A stretch of 64,000 nt of DNA from Heterobilharzia americana (taxonomy: Eukaryota; Platyhelminthes; Trematoda; Strigeidida; Schistosomatidae), in assembly GCA_944470555.2 (NCBI GenBank), contig OX104127.1, positions 158,943,276-159,007,275 on the forward strand. Direction: 5' to 3'. Positions 57,901-60,405 of this stretch are shown in pieces. A program made the translations under genes and the position numbers. The notes beneath the pieces are model-generated. The model was not told the DNA's origin. It was given only the letters and a program-made list of their open reading frames with translations, and made no database searches. The stretch's first letter is position 1, and every line of letters begins with the position of its first letter.

Positions 57901-60163
57901 ATTCCTGAGGTTCCGATGAGAAATTTGTGACCAATGAAGTCAACCAAGTCGAACAGTTACTCAACGATGATATTAAATGTAGGTTGTGTTATATCGTGAA
58001 CTGATAGAAATTGAAAGTGTTAGACTATTGGATTACAACCTGAAGGTCCTAGGTCTGATCTTTGGCTGAGAAGTTGTAGGTGTGCACTCCTGAGGAGTCT
58101 CATACTAGGACGAAGTAGCTATCCGATTGATGTTAGTTCATGATGAATTCTAACCCTAAAATCAATTGTTCTATATGCCTTAATAGATGCTCGGATAACG
58201 TGTCTACTTGCATGTAGAAAGATAGGTGGTTGAAGGATGGTTCGAGGTAGTTGAATAGGGAGGCTATCACTTTGAGCAGTGAGTAGATTTTAAAATGTTA
58301 CTTGTGTATGTTAGAAAAGTGGATAATTAGTTTAATTCGCATAACTACAGTCATATTCATAATTTAGTGTTTTAAAAAAAGTTTACTCAATGTATAGTTT
58401 CTGTTTGAAATGATGAAAAATATTTGTAGTTCAGGTGTGGATGGTCCTTGGTTGTATTGTGTTCTCTGAGCTGGGTTGTTTAATTGTGAAGCTTTCTAGA
58501 TATCGACATCATCTGATAACATACTAACCAATTCAATGGCAAGATATACAAACAGATGAAAGAAACTCTAATGGGATCACTGATATGTGGACTAAGTCAA
58601 GAAGCAGTGATGCAGAGACTGGAAGTCTTCATTTTTACCTGTGATCTAACCGAAAATTCGGATTCACTGTTTAGACGATACTTTTATCATCACAATGGAA
58701 AAGGAGTTAAACAACCAACTACAATTCCTGGGTGTTTTAGACGGTAGAACAAATTCTGGAAACCCAAGTGTACGATAAGTCAATACATATTGATCAAATC
58801 TTCAACTACATTAGCAACAATCCAACAGTGCACAAAATTAGTTGCATGAAGACTCTATTCAAAAGAGCAGGAACATACCATGCGGTGTAACAACTTCATG
58901 GAGAAACGAAAAAAATTGCTCAATGTCTATCCTAAAGAAGAACGGCTACCCACGAGACTTTATCAGATGTTTATCTCGTACATCATCAACTACGAAGTCA
59001 TCGACAGAAATCAACAAACGCATCATCGTACCGTACATAAAGAATATATCAGAAATCATGATAGGATTACTGAAACCACTAGGAATTGGTGAAGCTCATA
59101 AACCAACAAATTCCCTCCAAACAAGACAAGACTGAGTATCATTTACGAAATCAACTGTAGTCAATACTACATTAGACAAAGTGGTCAGCCTCTTCGCCTT
59201 CGTCTACATCAATACCAATTGGCTATTGAACATGGATAACAACTATGGACATCAATTTTGACAATGTAGAAATTTTGGATAGAGGAAACAACTAAGCACA
59301 CACAGACCAATTCGTCAAGGCAAGCTAGTGAATCACTGACAGAGAGATATTGACAGCTCATTTCATACCGAAGTTAATGCTGATGATGTCGGTGTTGAGA
59401 AAGACGATGAAAAAGCTTCACGACTAACACAATACAACCAAGATAATCTCTGTTTTCTACATGTTTTCGCTTGTTGATAAGGGTTTTTTAAAAAGTTTGT
59501 AGTGTAGTGAAGCGATCGTTCCCGAGTCCCAATGGGAAACAACATCACTCACTGAGAGGCAGGTACATCCAGCTGACTAGTGAGTCCCAAATAGGACGAA
59601 ATGCGCATCCTAAATTCCACTGCTAGCCACTTATATCATTACTATATCTTACATTTAGCTTATATTGTGTATCTTTTTCCTTCTTATTTATCATTTTCTC
59701 TATTTTCATATTCAGTGTCGTAAACATATATCGTCAACCAAAGAATTATCATCTCATCTTCAAAATTTACAGGAGAATAAGTTTAAATATTCGTCTACAC
59801 TGAACAATTCTACACTTCTACCATCTATTGATGATACTCTGAAATCTGTTCGTGTAGGTCCACTTGATATTATTGGCTTACCAGTTACGTTTGATATCAT
59901 AAATTCGAAGTCTACAACGAGATCTTGTTCATATAATGTAAGCTTATCTCATTTTTATTACCTGTTAACTGTACATATGTATGTAGTATATAAGTCAATT
60001 TTACTATATAAATTATTATTGTCATTACTTTTATGTTTGGTTTCTTTTTTACAAAGATTATGTTGATCAATCGAATGAAAATGATCGAAGCCTTTGTAAA
60101 GCTTCAACTCCCCAATCCACCATTCCATATCATTGAACCGAAAGAAACACGGTTCCGTATCTT
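20905..60163 (+). CDS. CEP192: CEP192/SPD-2-like centrosomal scaffold gene (15 exons, 3' end outside)
   Basis: Fifteen exons chain with consistent phases: 20905-21183, 21221-21289, 21377-21759, 24050-24217, 27657-28265, 31118-31329, 34704-34788, 37439-37606, 44204-44545, 46789-46880, 50985-51112, 53497-53946, 55287-55717, 59716-59937 and 60057-60163. From ATG 20907 this gives 3,743 coding bases, about 1,247 codons, and ends open in phase 2. The N-terminal third is polar and probably disordered. Exons 6-10 read like the SPD-2 domain of CEP192: FKLVDENG, RLIGYTNSSQ (compare the GYGG turn of the family), SNFGARSAWV (compare NTGSRAAFV) and FYHGDEVVRYQFRQ. Exons 14-15 add an ASH-like LPNPPFHI segment. 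CEP192 recruits PLK4, Aurora A and PLK1 for centriole duplication and spindle assembly. The assignment rests on motif recall, not a search. Another ASH-repeat protein is the alternative. Confidence 0.7.
21221..21289 (+). CDS. CEP192: CEP192-like exon 2 (small exon)
   Basis: A 69-base exon between CATTTTATAG and GTAAGTG, only 37 bases after exon 1. Joined phase 1 to phase 1 it reads GLSDSLLNGTLHVRSHSEE without a stop. It falls below usual ORF cut-offs and was found from the splice signals and phase. The flanking introns (37 and 87 bases) are typical of short 5' introns in schistosome genes. Confidence 0.7.
21377..21759 (+). CDS. CEP192: CEP192-like exon 3
   Basis: Begins after TTGTTATTAG and ends at CTA|GTAAGT, phase 0. 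It encodes an acidic, serine-rich segment with a short predicted helix, FDVSELKMLEEAFSDFDCD, which could be a kinase-binding motif of the sort scattered through the CEP192 N-terminus; that role is inference. The frame upstream of 21377 belongs to the intron. Confidence 0.75.
21760..24049. other. Intron 3, with one family A element
   Basis: The intron holds the family A copy listed at 22370-23490. The rest is AT-rich with nothing recognised, apart from a possible worn tRNA-like SINE near 23625-23710. The acceptor at the right end is TGTATCCATAG. Confidence 0.6.
22370..23490 (+). mobile_element. RTE-like family A, decayed 3' part
   Basis: Starts around the polymerase motif C region, where LEYTGDTVVLWE stands for the family LEYADDIVLLGE, so the catalytic aspartate pair is lost. 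It continues through the C-terminal block (VECVDQFTYFVSCINPNG and a remnant of SVLLYGCETWP at about 22720-22760) to the 3' untranslated region. Multiple frameshifts and stops are present. Confidence 0.7.
24050..24217 (+). CDS. CEP192: CEP192-like exon 4
   Basis: Follows TTTGTATCCATAG and ends at AAA|GTACGC, phase 0 (168 bases, reads ITEPSTPVSEWYSSENIIDD and onward). A second in-frame donor at CAG|GTACCA (24160) would shorten it by 57 bases, so alternative splicing is possible. No domain is recognised; the segment is polar and likely disordered. Confidence 0.65.
24240..24500 (+). mobile_element. Sm-alpha-like retroposon, degenerate copy without ribozyme
   Basis: Shares with the copy at 24715-25065 the loop sequence CTCTATTGACATATGAACTC and GGATGCCTCGATGTTGTC, then a decayed tRNA-like part (AGTCCCAGGTTTGAGG, TCACTGGGAGGCAGG). 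It stops before the hammerhead core. It lies in tandem, same orientation, about 215 bases before the better copy. Confidence 0.6.
24715..25065 (+). mobile_element. Sm-alpha-like retroposon: hairpin, tRNA-like promoter, hammerhead
   Basis: Three modules in order: a 21-bp inverted repeat (24721-24741 and 24811-24832, one extra A) around a 69-bp loop; a tRNA-like promoter at about 24884-24955 with A-box-like TGGTGCAGTGGATAA and B-box-like GAGTCCGAATCC; and a hammerhead ribozyme at 24976-25020, ending TTCCACTGCTAGCCAC. Sm-alpha retroposons of schistosomes combine a pol III promoter with a self-cleaving hammerhead. It sits in intron 4 in gene orientation. Confidence 0.8.
24976..25020 (+). ncRNA. 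Hammerhead ribozyme (Sm-alpha type)
   Basis: Core CTGACGAG (24982-24989) and GAAA (25003-25006) are both present; C replaces the usual U at the variable core position. Stem I is a perfect ATCCAG/CTGGAT pair (24976-24981 with 25015-25020). Stem II is GTCC/GGAT with one G-U pair. Stem III is the very short TGC/GCA seen in this class. Cleavage is predicted after ATC (25012-25014), allowed by the NUH rule. Activity is plausible but not shown; short stem III ribozymes often act better as dimers. Confidence 0.75.
25066..25311. other. Intron 4 DNA between elements
   Basis: AT-rich with no feature recognised; it separates the hammerhead retroposon from a 5'-truncated family B element. Confidence 0.4.
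25312..26342 (+). mobile_element. RTE-like family B, 5'-truncated copy
   Basis: Enters the polymerase at motif B (GCCGCCTACTATCACCGATG, read as a worn QGCLLSPMI) and motif C (FDFADDL at about 25480) and continues through the C-terminal zinc-finger-free tail typical of family B. It ends at GAAGCCCAAGGGACAAATAATGGTAATAATAA, the (AAT)-rich 3' end of the family. Several frameshifts are present. Confidence 0.75.
26680..27570. mobile_element. RTE-like family A copy with 5' inversion
   Basis: The body (about 26824-27570) is plus-strand family A from the SEVVECVDHFTYLG region to the 3' end (CCTGGTCCTATGGTGAT). The start (about 26690-26823) is the same region in minus orientation. The two meet as a perfect 46-bp inverted repeat (26707-26752 and 26824-26869) with a 71-bp spacer. 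This is the shape left by twin priming during target-primed reverse transcription. The element is decayed. Confidence 0.7.
27657..28265 (+). CDS. CEP192: CEP192-like exon 5, Asn/Thr-rich
   Basis: The longest exon (609 bases), from TGATTTCAG to AAG|GTAAGC, phase 0. Contains DISCLHMSDIDDLLDMI followed by a probable amphipathic helix, YDKLSSQLTKQLAAVRQVLK, then an Asn/Thr low-complexity run coded by AAT and ACT repeats (28115-28206). The helix is a candidate interaction site but I match it to no named motif. The open frame on the opposite strand is a shadow of the repeat. Confidence 0.78.
28115..28206 (+). repeat. Coding trinucleotide repeat (AAT)n/(ACT)n
   Basis: A compound trinucleotide tract inside exon 5: an AAT block, an ACT block interrupted by one GCT and one AAC, then a second AAT block. 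It codes for runs of Asn and Thr. Being a microsatellite in frame, it is expected to vary in length between individuals without breaking the frame. Confidence 0.85.
28335..28672 (+). mobile_element. RTE-like family B, 3' fragment
   Basis: Shows the family B 3' end: GGAACTCTGGGAACGAACCAA, AACCAATCACCTAACAAATATG, AACGACGAGTTGG and TGTTCCATTAGGAACCCAAG followed by an AATAATAA tail. Starts 69 bases after the exon 5 donor. No intact coding. Confidence 0.7.
28690..29115 (-). repeat. Family F tRNA-like repeat, two minus-strand pieces
   Basis: A copy at about 28690-28960 (TGGAAATCTGAGAG, AGCTGTTTCATCCTAGTATG, a reversed tRNA-like part near 28795-28830) is followed by a second shorter minus-strand piece (about 28985-29110) with TTAGGTTGATATTCACCATG. 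Here the two are direct, not inverted as at most other loci. Confidence 0.5.
29215..29465 (-). mobile_element. RTE-like family A, 3' end fragment
   Basis: A well preserved 3' untranslated region, reversed: ATCATCATCATTATCAACAT simple-repeat end, TTACTGCGTAACGGTCC, CACCTCACATCAGCACATCA, AGTGACAAAATGGTGAGATT and ACTGACTTCGGTTCTGAGCC. It is closely related to the 3' end at 56635-56890, so the two may be from the same young subfamily. Confidence 0.7.
29466..30012. other. Intron 5 DNA, nothing recognised
   Basis: AT-rich intron between a family A 3' fragment and a family B copy. No exon with suitable phase (0 to 0) or RNA gene was seen. Confidence 0.4.
30013..30977 (+). mobile_element. RTE-like family B, 5'-truncated copy
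   Basis: Begins in the motif B region (DLPDCGALDHAANSEER stands for the family VVDWIMQQTVGSEKR) and reads DLDFADDLCLMSHK over motif C with frame changes. It continues through GLQVNVEKIEVMMIPNQ and the TFTYLGSIVS block to TGTTCCATTAGGAACCCAAG and an AATAATAAT tail. It is inactive. Confidence 0.75.
31118..31329 (+). CDS. CEP192: CEP192-like exon 6
   Basis: From TTATTCTAG to ATACA|GTAAGT, leaving phase 2. It reads LETMKENIPPMNTSCSMK and ends SNTNCLIWSGAICGQI, which appears to lead into the first ASH-type strand. The codon joins exon 7 as CA+T, giving GQIHRQHFLIKHQL. The frame running past 31329 is intronic. Confidence 0.75.
31330..31545. other. Intron 6, start
   Basis: AT-rich; nothing recognised before the Sm-alpha-like tandem. 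Confidence 0.4.
31546..31862 (+). mobile_element. Sm-alpha-like tandem: 3' half-unit plus degenerate full unit
   Basis: The first piece (about 31546-31595) is the 3' end of a unit: CCTAAATAAGAC, a worn GAAA, then TTGGATTCCACTGTTAGC. The second unit starts with a loop-like sequence (GAGGCATCTACACAGAGGAG) that is reversed relative to the copies near 24250 and 24740. Then come a weak tRNA-like part and a hammerhead core with intact CTGATGAG (31803-31810), GAAA (31828-31831) and GTC (31837-31839). Stem I no longer pairs, so self-cleavage is unlikely. Confidence 0.6.
31905..32095 (-). mobile_element. RTE-like family A, 3' end fragment
   Basis: A worn, reversed 3' end: TCAATATCAACATGAAACCTGG, GCATTACTGG, then AGTGATGAAATTCGATATGACG and ATTCATCTACACTGCTGA, parallel to the copies at 29215 and 56635. 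Confidence 0.5.
32190..33165 (+). mobile_element. RTE-like family A, decayed fragments
   Basis: About 32190-32600 carries the C-terminal and 3' untranslated signature (GTTGTAAACCTTAGTCAATTGAGG, GGAGGTTTCTGTG, AAGTCTTTAACTGTTGGTCTTAG). A separate 3' end lies at about 33040-33165 (TTCATCCTTCACCTCACTACC, TGCTGATATGAGGTGTGGCA, CCTGGTCCTATGTGG, GATAATGATGATGA). AT-rich DNA between the two is unassigned. Confidence 0.55.
33175..33250 (+). repeat. tRNA-like sequence (pseudo-tRNA or SINE head)
   Basis: Contains TAGTTCAGTTGGTAGA (A-box-like, D-arm pairs GTTC/GAAC) and GGTTCGAATCC (good B box) at tRNA-like spacing. The acceptor ends do not pair, the anticodon stem pairs poorly and position 33 is not a U, so I do not call a tRNA gene. 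A pol III driven SINE head or a dead tRNA copy fits better. Confidence 0.4.
33255..33945. other. Intron 6 DNA, nothing recognised
   Basis: AT-rich intron sequence between the tRNA-like sequence and the next family A fragment; no exon, RNA or repeat identified. Confidence 0.4.
33950..34640 (-). mobile_element. RTE-like family A (subtype), 3' fragment
   Basis: Reversed 3' untranslated region and coding remnants: GTATCGGCTAAAGTTGCCAG, GTGTGAGAGAATAAACAATT, ACCGATTTTCAGCCATG, GGCCTGATCACCCTGAACCC and the reversed LLYDRDMV trace of LLYGCETW near 34550-34580. It resembles the copy at 19930-20470 in its 3' untranslated region. Confidence 0.6.
34704..34788 (+). CDS. CEP192: CEP192-like exon 7 (small exon)
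   Basis: An 85-base exon from TTATCTTTTCAG to AAA|GTAAGT. Joined in phase 2 to 0 it reads HRQHFLIKHQLDRPVTISFA and continues IHPKSEVFK, a beta-strand pattern like the start of an ASH domain. It is too short for ORF searches but phase, splice sites and protein sense agree. Confidence 0.75.
34900..35575 (-). mobile_element. RTE-like family B, 3' fragment
   Basis: Reversed family B end, starting on the plus strand with ATTATTATCTTATTTTATTTG and TTGGGTTCCTAGTGGAACAT, and reaching the reversed TYLGS...TGGTGTDEDVK region near 35540. The first 450 bases match the copy at 43055-43525 almost base for base. The open frame at 35096-35287 is antisense to the element. Confidence 0.75.
35576..35930. other. 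Intron 7 DNA, nothing recognised
   Basis: AT-rich intronic sequence; no feature supported. Confidence 0.4.
35935..36440 (+). repeat. Family F tRNA-like repeat, tail plus full copy
   Basis: A 3' tail (about 35935-36050) is followed by a fuller plus-strand copy (about 36055-36440). The second contains TGACCCAGTGGCTCAATGG, a damaged B box (TCGCTGGTTCGTGG) and GAGGAGTCCCATACTAG. Its 5' part, GTGACTAGCTTCGAGAGG with CAATGAGAAGTCGTGACCGG, defines the head of the family. Confidence 0.6.
36502..36574. repeat. (TA)n microsatellite
   Basis: About 73 bases of uninterrupted TA in intron 7. Such tracts can extrude as cruciforms and are length-variable. Confidence 0.95.
36580..37430. other. Intron 7 DNA, nothing recognised
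   Basis: AT-rich intron with chance frames only (for example 36762-37004). No splice-consistent exon seen. Confidence 0.45.
37439..37606 (+). CDS. CEP192: CEP192-like exon 8, ASH-type segment
   Basis: From TTCTCATTTCAAG to AAA|GTGAGT, phase 0 at both ends. It reads LVDENGYLITGIFRVHLPPN and ends GYLHLRLKDELRSSTSK. Together with exon 7 (FK|LVDENG) this matches the layout of the CEP192 SPD-2 region, where a short hydrophobic strand is followed by a proline turn and the FGYLHLRL-type strand that closes an ASH fold. Confidence 0.8.
37700..38260 (+). mobile_element. Penelope-like element remnant (GIY-YIG part)
   Basis: A frame at 37860-38177 reads FLRLEFKRDEISERIDRRIK, SLTACRLISVYNTL and then SNCVYQFTCACESKYIELTERR. 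The last is the GIY-YIG-like linker and endonuclease start of Penelope-like elements, with L in place of the usual G. No reverse transcriptase domain is recognised nearby. It is a different family from the insertion at 60229-62913. Confidence 0.6.
38261..39070. other. Intron 8 DNA before family B element
   Basis: AT-rich sequence. Part of it (about 38700-38780, with GCTGATGAAAGTCTATGAAAT) may be the 3' tail of the Penelope-like remnant, but this is weak. Confidence 0.35.
39075..42251 (+). mobile_element. RTE-like family B, nearly full-length element
   Basis: The most complete family B copy: a 5' leader (AGCCGGTCCTAAGCCCGGGT), an endonuclease, a reverse transcriptase, a C-terminal region and the family 3' end with an AATAATAAT tail. 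This is the layout of RTE-clade elements, such as schistosome SR2. It sits in intron 8 in gene orientation. Frameshifts and stops make it inactive, yet long open segments suggest fairly recent insertion. Confidence 0.85.
39300..41974 (+). pseudogene. Family B polyprotein: endonuclease and reverse transcriptase, broken
   Basis: Endonuclease motifs: VGTWNVRTMFEPSKAAQIA (about 39310), CESRWNGSG (E in the catalytic position), GDMN (39712-39723), SDH (39997-40005). Polymerase motifs: AAGPDGIPPEAL, NFIDFEKAFDS (about 41103-41135), VKQGCLLSPMIF after a stop, and FADD (41412-41423). Breaks: frame changes near 39515, 39690, 40300 and 40470, a TAG at 39946-39948, a TGA at 41280-41282 directly before motif B, and a frame change near 41690. 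The C-terminal part reads SVLLCGGSETWRVTKGISNK. Function when intact: nicking of target DNA and reverse transcription at the nick. Confidence 0.85.
42252..43050. other. Intron 8 DNA with (TA)n tract
   Basis: Apart from the TA microsatellite at 42856-42945 I see nothing. The open frame at 42816-43004 is an artefact of the TA repeat. Confidence 0.45.
42856..42945. repeat. (TA)n microsatellite
   Basis: About 90 bases of uninterrupted TA, the longer of two such tracts that flank exon 8. Confidence 0.95.
43055..43525 (-). mobile_element. RTE-like family B, 3' fragment (near twin of 34900 copy)
   Basis: Reversed family B 3' end from TTATTATTTGTCCCTTGGGT to about 43525, where similarity to 34900-35575 stops at CAACGCGCCA. 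By eye only about ten substitutions separate the two over some 450 bases. The open frame at 43243-43434 is antisense noise. Confidence 0.75.
43795..43910 (-). repeat. tRNA-like sequence, possible SINE
   Basis: On the minus strand TAGCTCCGTTAGCTGAGTAC (A-box-like) precedes GTTTCGAATC (B-box-like). No cloverleaf closes. It is a weak call for a worn tRNA-derived SINE in intron 8. Confidence 0.3.
44030..44049. repeat. G-rich tract
   Basis: A short run of G residues with one A interruption, unusual in this AT-rich intron. Low-complexity only. Confidence 0.7.
44204..44545 (+). CDS. CEP192: CEP192-like exon 9, SPD-2/ASH domain
   Basis: From TTTTGTTTTAG to CAG|GTATGT, phase 0 (342 bases). It opens VRLIGYTNSSQLVYSCCSKL, equivalent to the family's L-x-GYGG turn, and contains ASISISNFGARSAWVYARVE, the isN.G.RsAfV strand that marks ASH domains. 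It ends CGVIIEPKALVIGSKQSQ, matching the bridge to the next strand. This exon gives the strongest evidence for CEP192/SPD-2. Confidence 0.82.
44588..45592 (-). mobile_element. RTE-like family B, 5'-truncated copy
   Basis: Reversed copy from the (AAT) 3' end (TTATTATTTGTCCCTTGGGT) to the polymerase (reversed STPSKILRCIILERL near 45480-45520). There is an internal deletion: the palm between SKILRCIILERL and the LDFDDDDLCLVS motif C region is missing. The motif itself reads DDDD instead of FADD. Confidence 0.75.
45605..45670 (-). mobile_element. Sm-alpha-like fragment
   Basis: On the minus strand the hairpin left arm and loop start (ATACCGTCGTTGATTGGACC, then GAGTTGATCGGT) are joined directly to the unit's 3' end (CTGGATTTCACTGC). 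The tRNA-like part and ribozyme core are missing, so this is a deletion form. Confidence 0.5.
45671..46365. other. Intron 9 DNA, nothing recognised
   Basis: AT-rich. The frame at 46003-46188 has no recognisable domain and no consistent splice boundaries. Confidence 0.45.
46370..46710 (+). mobile_element. RTE-like family A, worn 3' fragment
   Basis: Shows GGTCATCGTCTGCCTCATCG, the GAAGTTGAAGGTGACTGG block, CTGACTGTTAGTTTAAGCCATG and the 3' end (ATATGAGGTATAG...CCTATGTTGATGTTGATGATAG). It ends about 80 bases before exon 10. Confidence 0.6.
46789..46880 (+). CDS. CEP192: CEP192-like exon 10
   Basis: A 92-base exon from AATTTCTTCAG to CAATT|GTAAGC, leaving phase 2. It reads NIVFTLKSGVKAARIVFYHG then DEVVRYQFRQ. 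In CEP192 proteins the corresponding stretch pairs a short strand with a GGDE-type turn and RxQYR-like residues, closing the second ASH fold of the SPD-2 domain. Confidence 0.8.
46881..47174. other. Intron 10, start
   Basis: AT-rich; nothing recognised before the family B copy. Confidence 0.4.
47175..47790 (-). mobile_element. RTE-like family B, 3' fragment
   Basis: Reversed 3' end from TTATTATTATTATTTGTCCC. Reversed coding is fairly clean: IFNTNVKSVFPCRGSETWRV and TKGISNKLQTFINNCLSSLL. It is closely similar to the plus-strand copy at 48886-49750 in the same intron, forming an inverted pair about 1.1 kb apart. Confidence 0.75.
47935..48520. repeat. Family F tRNA-like repeat, inverted pair
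   Basis: Minus copy about 47935-48240, plus copy about 48200-48520. The plus copy has one of the best B boxes of the family (GGGTTCGATTCCCGG at about 48408) and the minus copy carries its complement near 48040. Overlapping heads suggest a true fold-back unit rather than two chance insertions. Confidence 0.6.
48521..48885. other. Intron 10 DNA, nothing recognised
   Basis: AT-rich spacer between a family F pair and a family B copy. Confidence 0.4.
48886..49750 (+). mobile_element. RTE-like family B, 5'-truncated, well preserved
   Basis: Starts abruptly at the motif C region (AEKNLEDLDFADDLRLMSHK) and runs to TGTTCCACTAGGAACCCAAG with an AATAATAATAA tail. It keeps a 116-codon frame and is very close in sequence to the 39075-42251 element, including the same frame change at ASQNRKSKTGVH. 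This suggests that both derive from one recent source that already carried the change. Confidence 0.8.
49755..50295. other. Intron 10 DNA, nothing recognised
   Basis: No feature supported. A stretch near 50100-50280 (antisense NNKLGIIAIQMKLLFMKLQF) could be a scrap of an unidentified element, but this is not enough to call. Confidence 0.35.
50300..50792 (+). mobile_element. RTE-like family B, 3' fragment
   Basis: Shows SVLLYIVQKLGMSRKAFQTN-like remnants (about 50305-50370), CATACACTGAGAAGACCATC, GAACCCAAATGGGAAACGAC and the end CGTTCCATTAGGAACC with an AATAATCATAATAAATAAT tail. Confidence 0.7.
50985..51112 (+). CDS. CEP192: CEP192-like exon 11
   Basis: From CTCTTTTTTAG to GTTG|GTAAGT; enters in phase 2 and leaves in phase 1. 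It reads LFTESQKISSKMINKKSNCN and ends LTDILENFVHEQSIQV. This is the basic linker after the SPD-2 region. No domain is recognised; it is placed by splice signals and phase. Confidence 0.72.
51400..51850 (+). mobile_element. RTE-like family A, worn 3' fragment
   Basis: Carries AAGACAGGCAAGTTGATTGA, GAGCATGCAGAGCCACTG, GCTAGAGGAAGCTGGATTAGG, GAAGAGGTTTCAGGGTGG and the 3' untranslated phrase TTCTATCCACCTATTCTTT. It has no open frame of note. It lies directly before another family A copy of different age. Confidence 0.6.
51907..51925. repeat. (AG)n microsatellite
   Basis: About nine AG units at 51907-51925, between two family A copies in intron 11. Confidence 0.85.
52060..53335 (+). mobile_element. 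RTE-like family A, internally deleted copy
   Basis: Reads YDPSDWSKSLIIPVSKKGEF, HRGISLTNIVSKILGSIILR and AGFRPGRGCIDQIFTLRQVL, then jumps near 52337 to LGEDADKMQSLLNTLSGNLR, so polymerase motifs A, B and the YADD box are deleted. After that come FTYLGSRINPGGLVADEISA, VRSVLLYGCETWPLKAEDMR and the complete 3' end (GCTGATATGAGGTGTGGCAA...CCTATGTTGATAATG). It is well preserved and in gene orientation. Confidence 0.8.
53497..53946 (+). CDS. CEP192: CEP192-like exon 12
   Basis: A 450-base exon from TTTGATTTAG to GAAG|GTAAGT, phase 1 to phase 1. It starts VELPPASYNDLRPQDWHQAI with HHCERIFLYIYASSE, then a serine-rich linker (SLSESIIDSSLPSVF and onward) that is probably disordered. The first part may be another ASH-related segment. 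It lies between opposed family A copies (see exon 13). Confidence 0.75.
54001..54020. repeat. C-rich tract
   Basis: A run of C residues with single T interruptions just after exon 12, atypical for the AT-rich intron. It continues a CCCGCCCTTG lead-in from 53991. Confidence 0.8.
54183..55150 (+). mobile_element. RTE-like family A, decayed copy
   Basis: Begins at motif A (FRYTEKVFDSVDREVVLL, with catalytic-region aspartate kept), then passes through a worn GMPMVTVSI-like motif B region and VVECVDHFTYLGSCTSSNRL. It ends with the 3' signature CTACCTCGACGTTGGAGAAAG and GGGTGGCTAGATGATAG. Many frameshifts. Confidence 0.65.
55287..55717 (+). CDS. CEP192: CEP192-like exon 13
   Basis: From ATTGTTTTTAG to TCG|GTAAGC; enters in phase 1, leaves in phase 0 (431 bases). 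It reads AYFSVSLEQSTLSNNSLWRV with FWSVNPVTDVQF, then NTIYQDWHLNFWLEPSK and IQLDLNDSITFLVTLEGS. The alternating strand pattern ending in TFLVTLEGS suggests a further immunoglobulin-like (ASH) fold, in line with the repeated ASH folds of CEP192 C-termini. Confidence 0.77.
55755..56428 (-). mobile_element. RTE-like family B, 3' fragment, truncated at its 3' end
   Basis: Reversed copy. It lacks the usual GGAACCCAAG end on the left (starts inside the C-terminal coding at CATAAGCTTTCATTTC) and reaches FFQVDVEKTEMISNQQ and AEEAGQQRRD near 56340-56425. Starts only 38 bases after the exon 13 donor. Confidence 0.7.
56429..56632. other. Intron 13 DNA
   Basis: Short AT-rich spacer with an A run near 56570; nothing recognised. 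Confidence 0.4.
56635..57775 (-). mobile_element. RTE-like family A, 5'-truncated, well preserved
   Basis: Minus copy. It reads DPITGEFSLHLEYADDIVLL (the YADD catalytic box, about 57690), GEDADKMQSLLNTLSG, then VECVDHFTYLGSRIYPGG and VRSVLLYGCETWPLKVED, with a few frame changes, and ends in the family 3' untranslated region and an ATCATCATCATT tail (plus-strand 56637). From 56640 to about 57660 it matches the plus copy at 52337-53335 closely. Confidence 0.82.
57895..58165 (+). repeat. Family F tRNA-like repeat, single plus copy
   Basis: Has the head (GATTCCTGAGGTTCCGATGAG, CTCAACGATGATATTAAATG), a poor tRNA-like part (GGTCCTAGGTCTGATC) and the tail GAGGAGTCTCATACTAGGAC. No inverted partner seen beside it. 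Confidence 0.55.
58166..58530. other. Intron 13 DNA, nothing recognised
   Basis: AT-rich sequence before the Penelope-like remnant; its right part may be the element's leading end. Confidence 0.35.
58535..59300 (+). mobile_element. Penelope-like element remnant (RT to GIY-YIG)
   Basis: Read through stops and frame changes it gives FNGKIYKQMKETLMGSLICG (for the family's GxxMGSP...), LQFLGVLDGRTNSG, then KTLFKRAGTYH, VPYIKNISEIMIGLLKPLGI and AHKPTNSLQTRQD. It ends IIYEINCSQYYIRQSGQPLR, a GIY-YIG core with R in place of G. Reverse transcriptase and endonuclease parts are in the right order. It is dead and older than the 60229-62913 insertion. Confidence 0.65.
59496..59632 (+). mobile_element. 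Sm-alpha-like retroposon with broken hammerhead
   Basis: Contains TTCCCGAGTCCCAATGGGAA (worn B box), ACTCACTGAGAGGCAGGTAC, the ribozyme region and TTCCACTGCTAGCCAC. The core reads CTGACTAGTGAG (59573-59584): four extra bases split the normal CTGATGAG, while GTCC/GGAC stem II and GAAA (59598-59601) are intact. Stem I is also lost (ATCCAG against CTAAAT). It lies 84 bases before exon 14. Confidence 0.7.
59716..59937 (+). CDS. CEP192: CEP192-like exon 14
   Basis: From TTTTCATATTCAG to AAT|GTAAGC, phase 0 at both ends (222 bases). It reads CRKHISSTKELSSHLQNLQE and later VRVGPLDIIGLPVTFDIINS, a strand-turn-strand pattern of an ASH-like fold. The frame beyond 59937 is intronic. Confidence 0.75.
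60057..60163 (+). CDS. CEP192: CEP192-like exon 15 (last in window)
   Basis: From TTTTTTACAAAG to ATCTT|GTAAGC, leaving phase 2. It reads IMLINRMKMIEAFVKLQLPN and PPFHIIEPKETRFRIL. The NPPFHI...FRI pattern is the start of a classical ASH domain as seen near the C-terminus of CEP192. The next exon was not found inside the window, so the gene continues to the right. Confidence 0.78.
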
Positions 60164-60215
60164 GTAAGCATCTATTAAATTCATTTACTTCTATGTGTTA
60201 TTAGTTTTTGTGTAC

Positions 60216-60228
60216 AGTACTAATTATT
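60216..60228. repeat. Target-site duplication, left copy
   Basis: AGTACTAATTATT, repeated exactly at 62914-62926. The pair flanks the Penelope-like insertion. Confidence 0.75.
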
Positions 60229-60405
60229 AATATAAGTGAAAAACTTGGGCACTGTGGTAGAATGTAGTTCCATATTAGATTTGTTTATTTGATATAAAGC
60301 GCACAGTGATACAGTATTATTTAATTGATTACGTTTCGAGCATAAATTATTACTGCTCATAATCATCACATCAATGTAATCACACACAAGTTTCGATATC
60401 TGATT

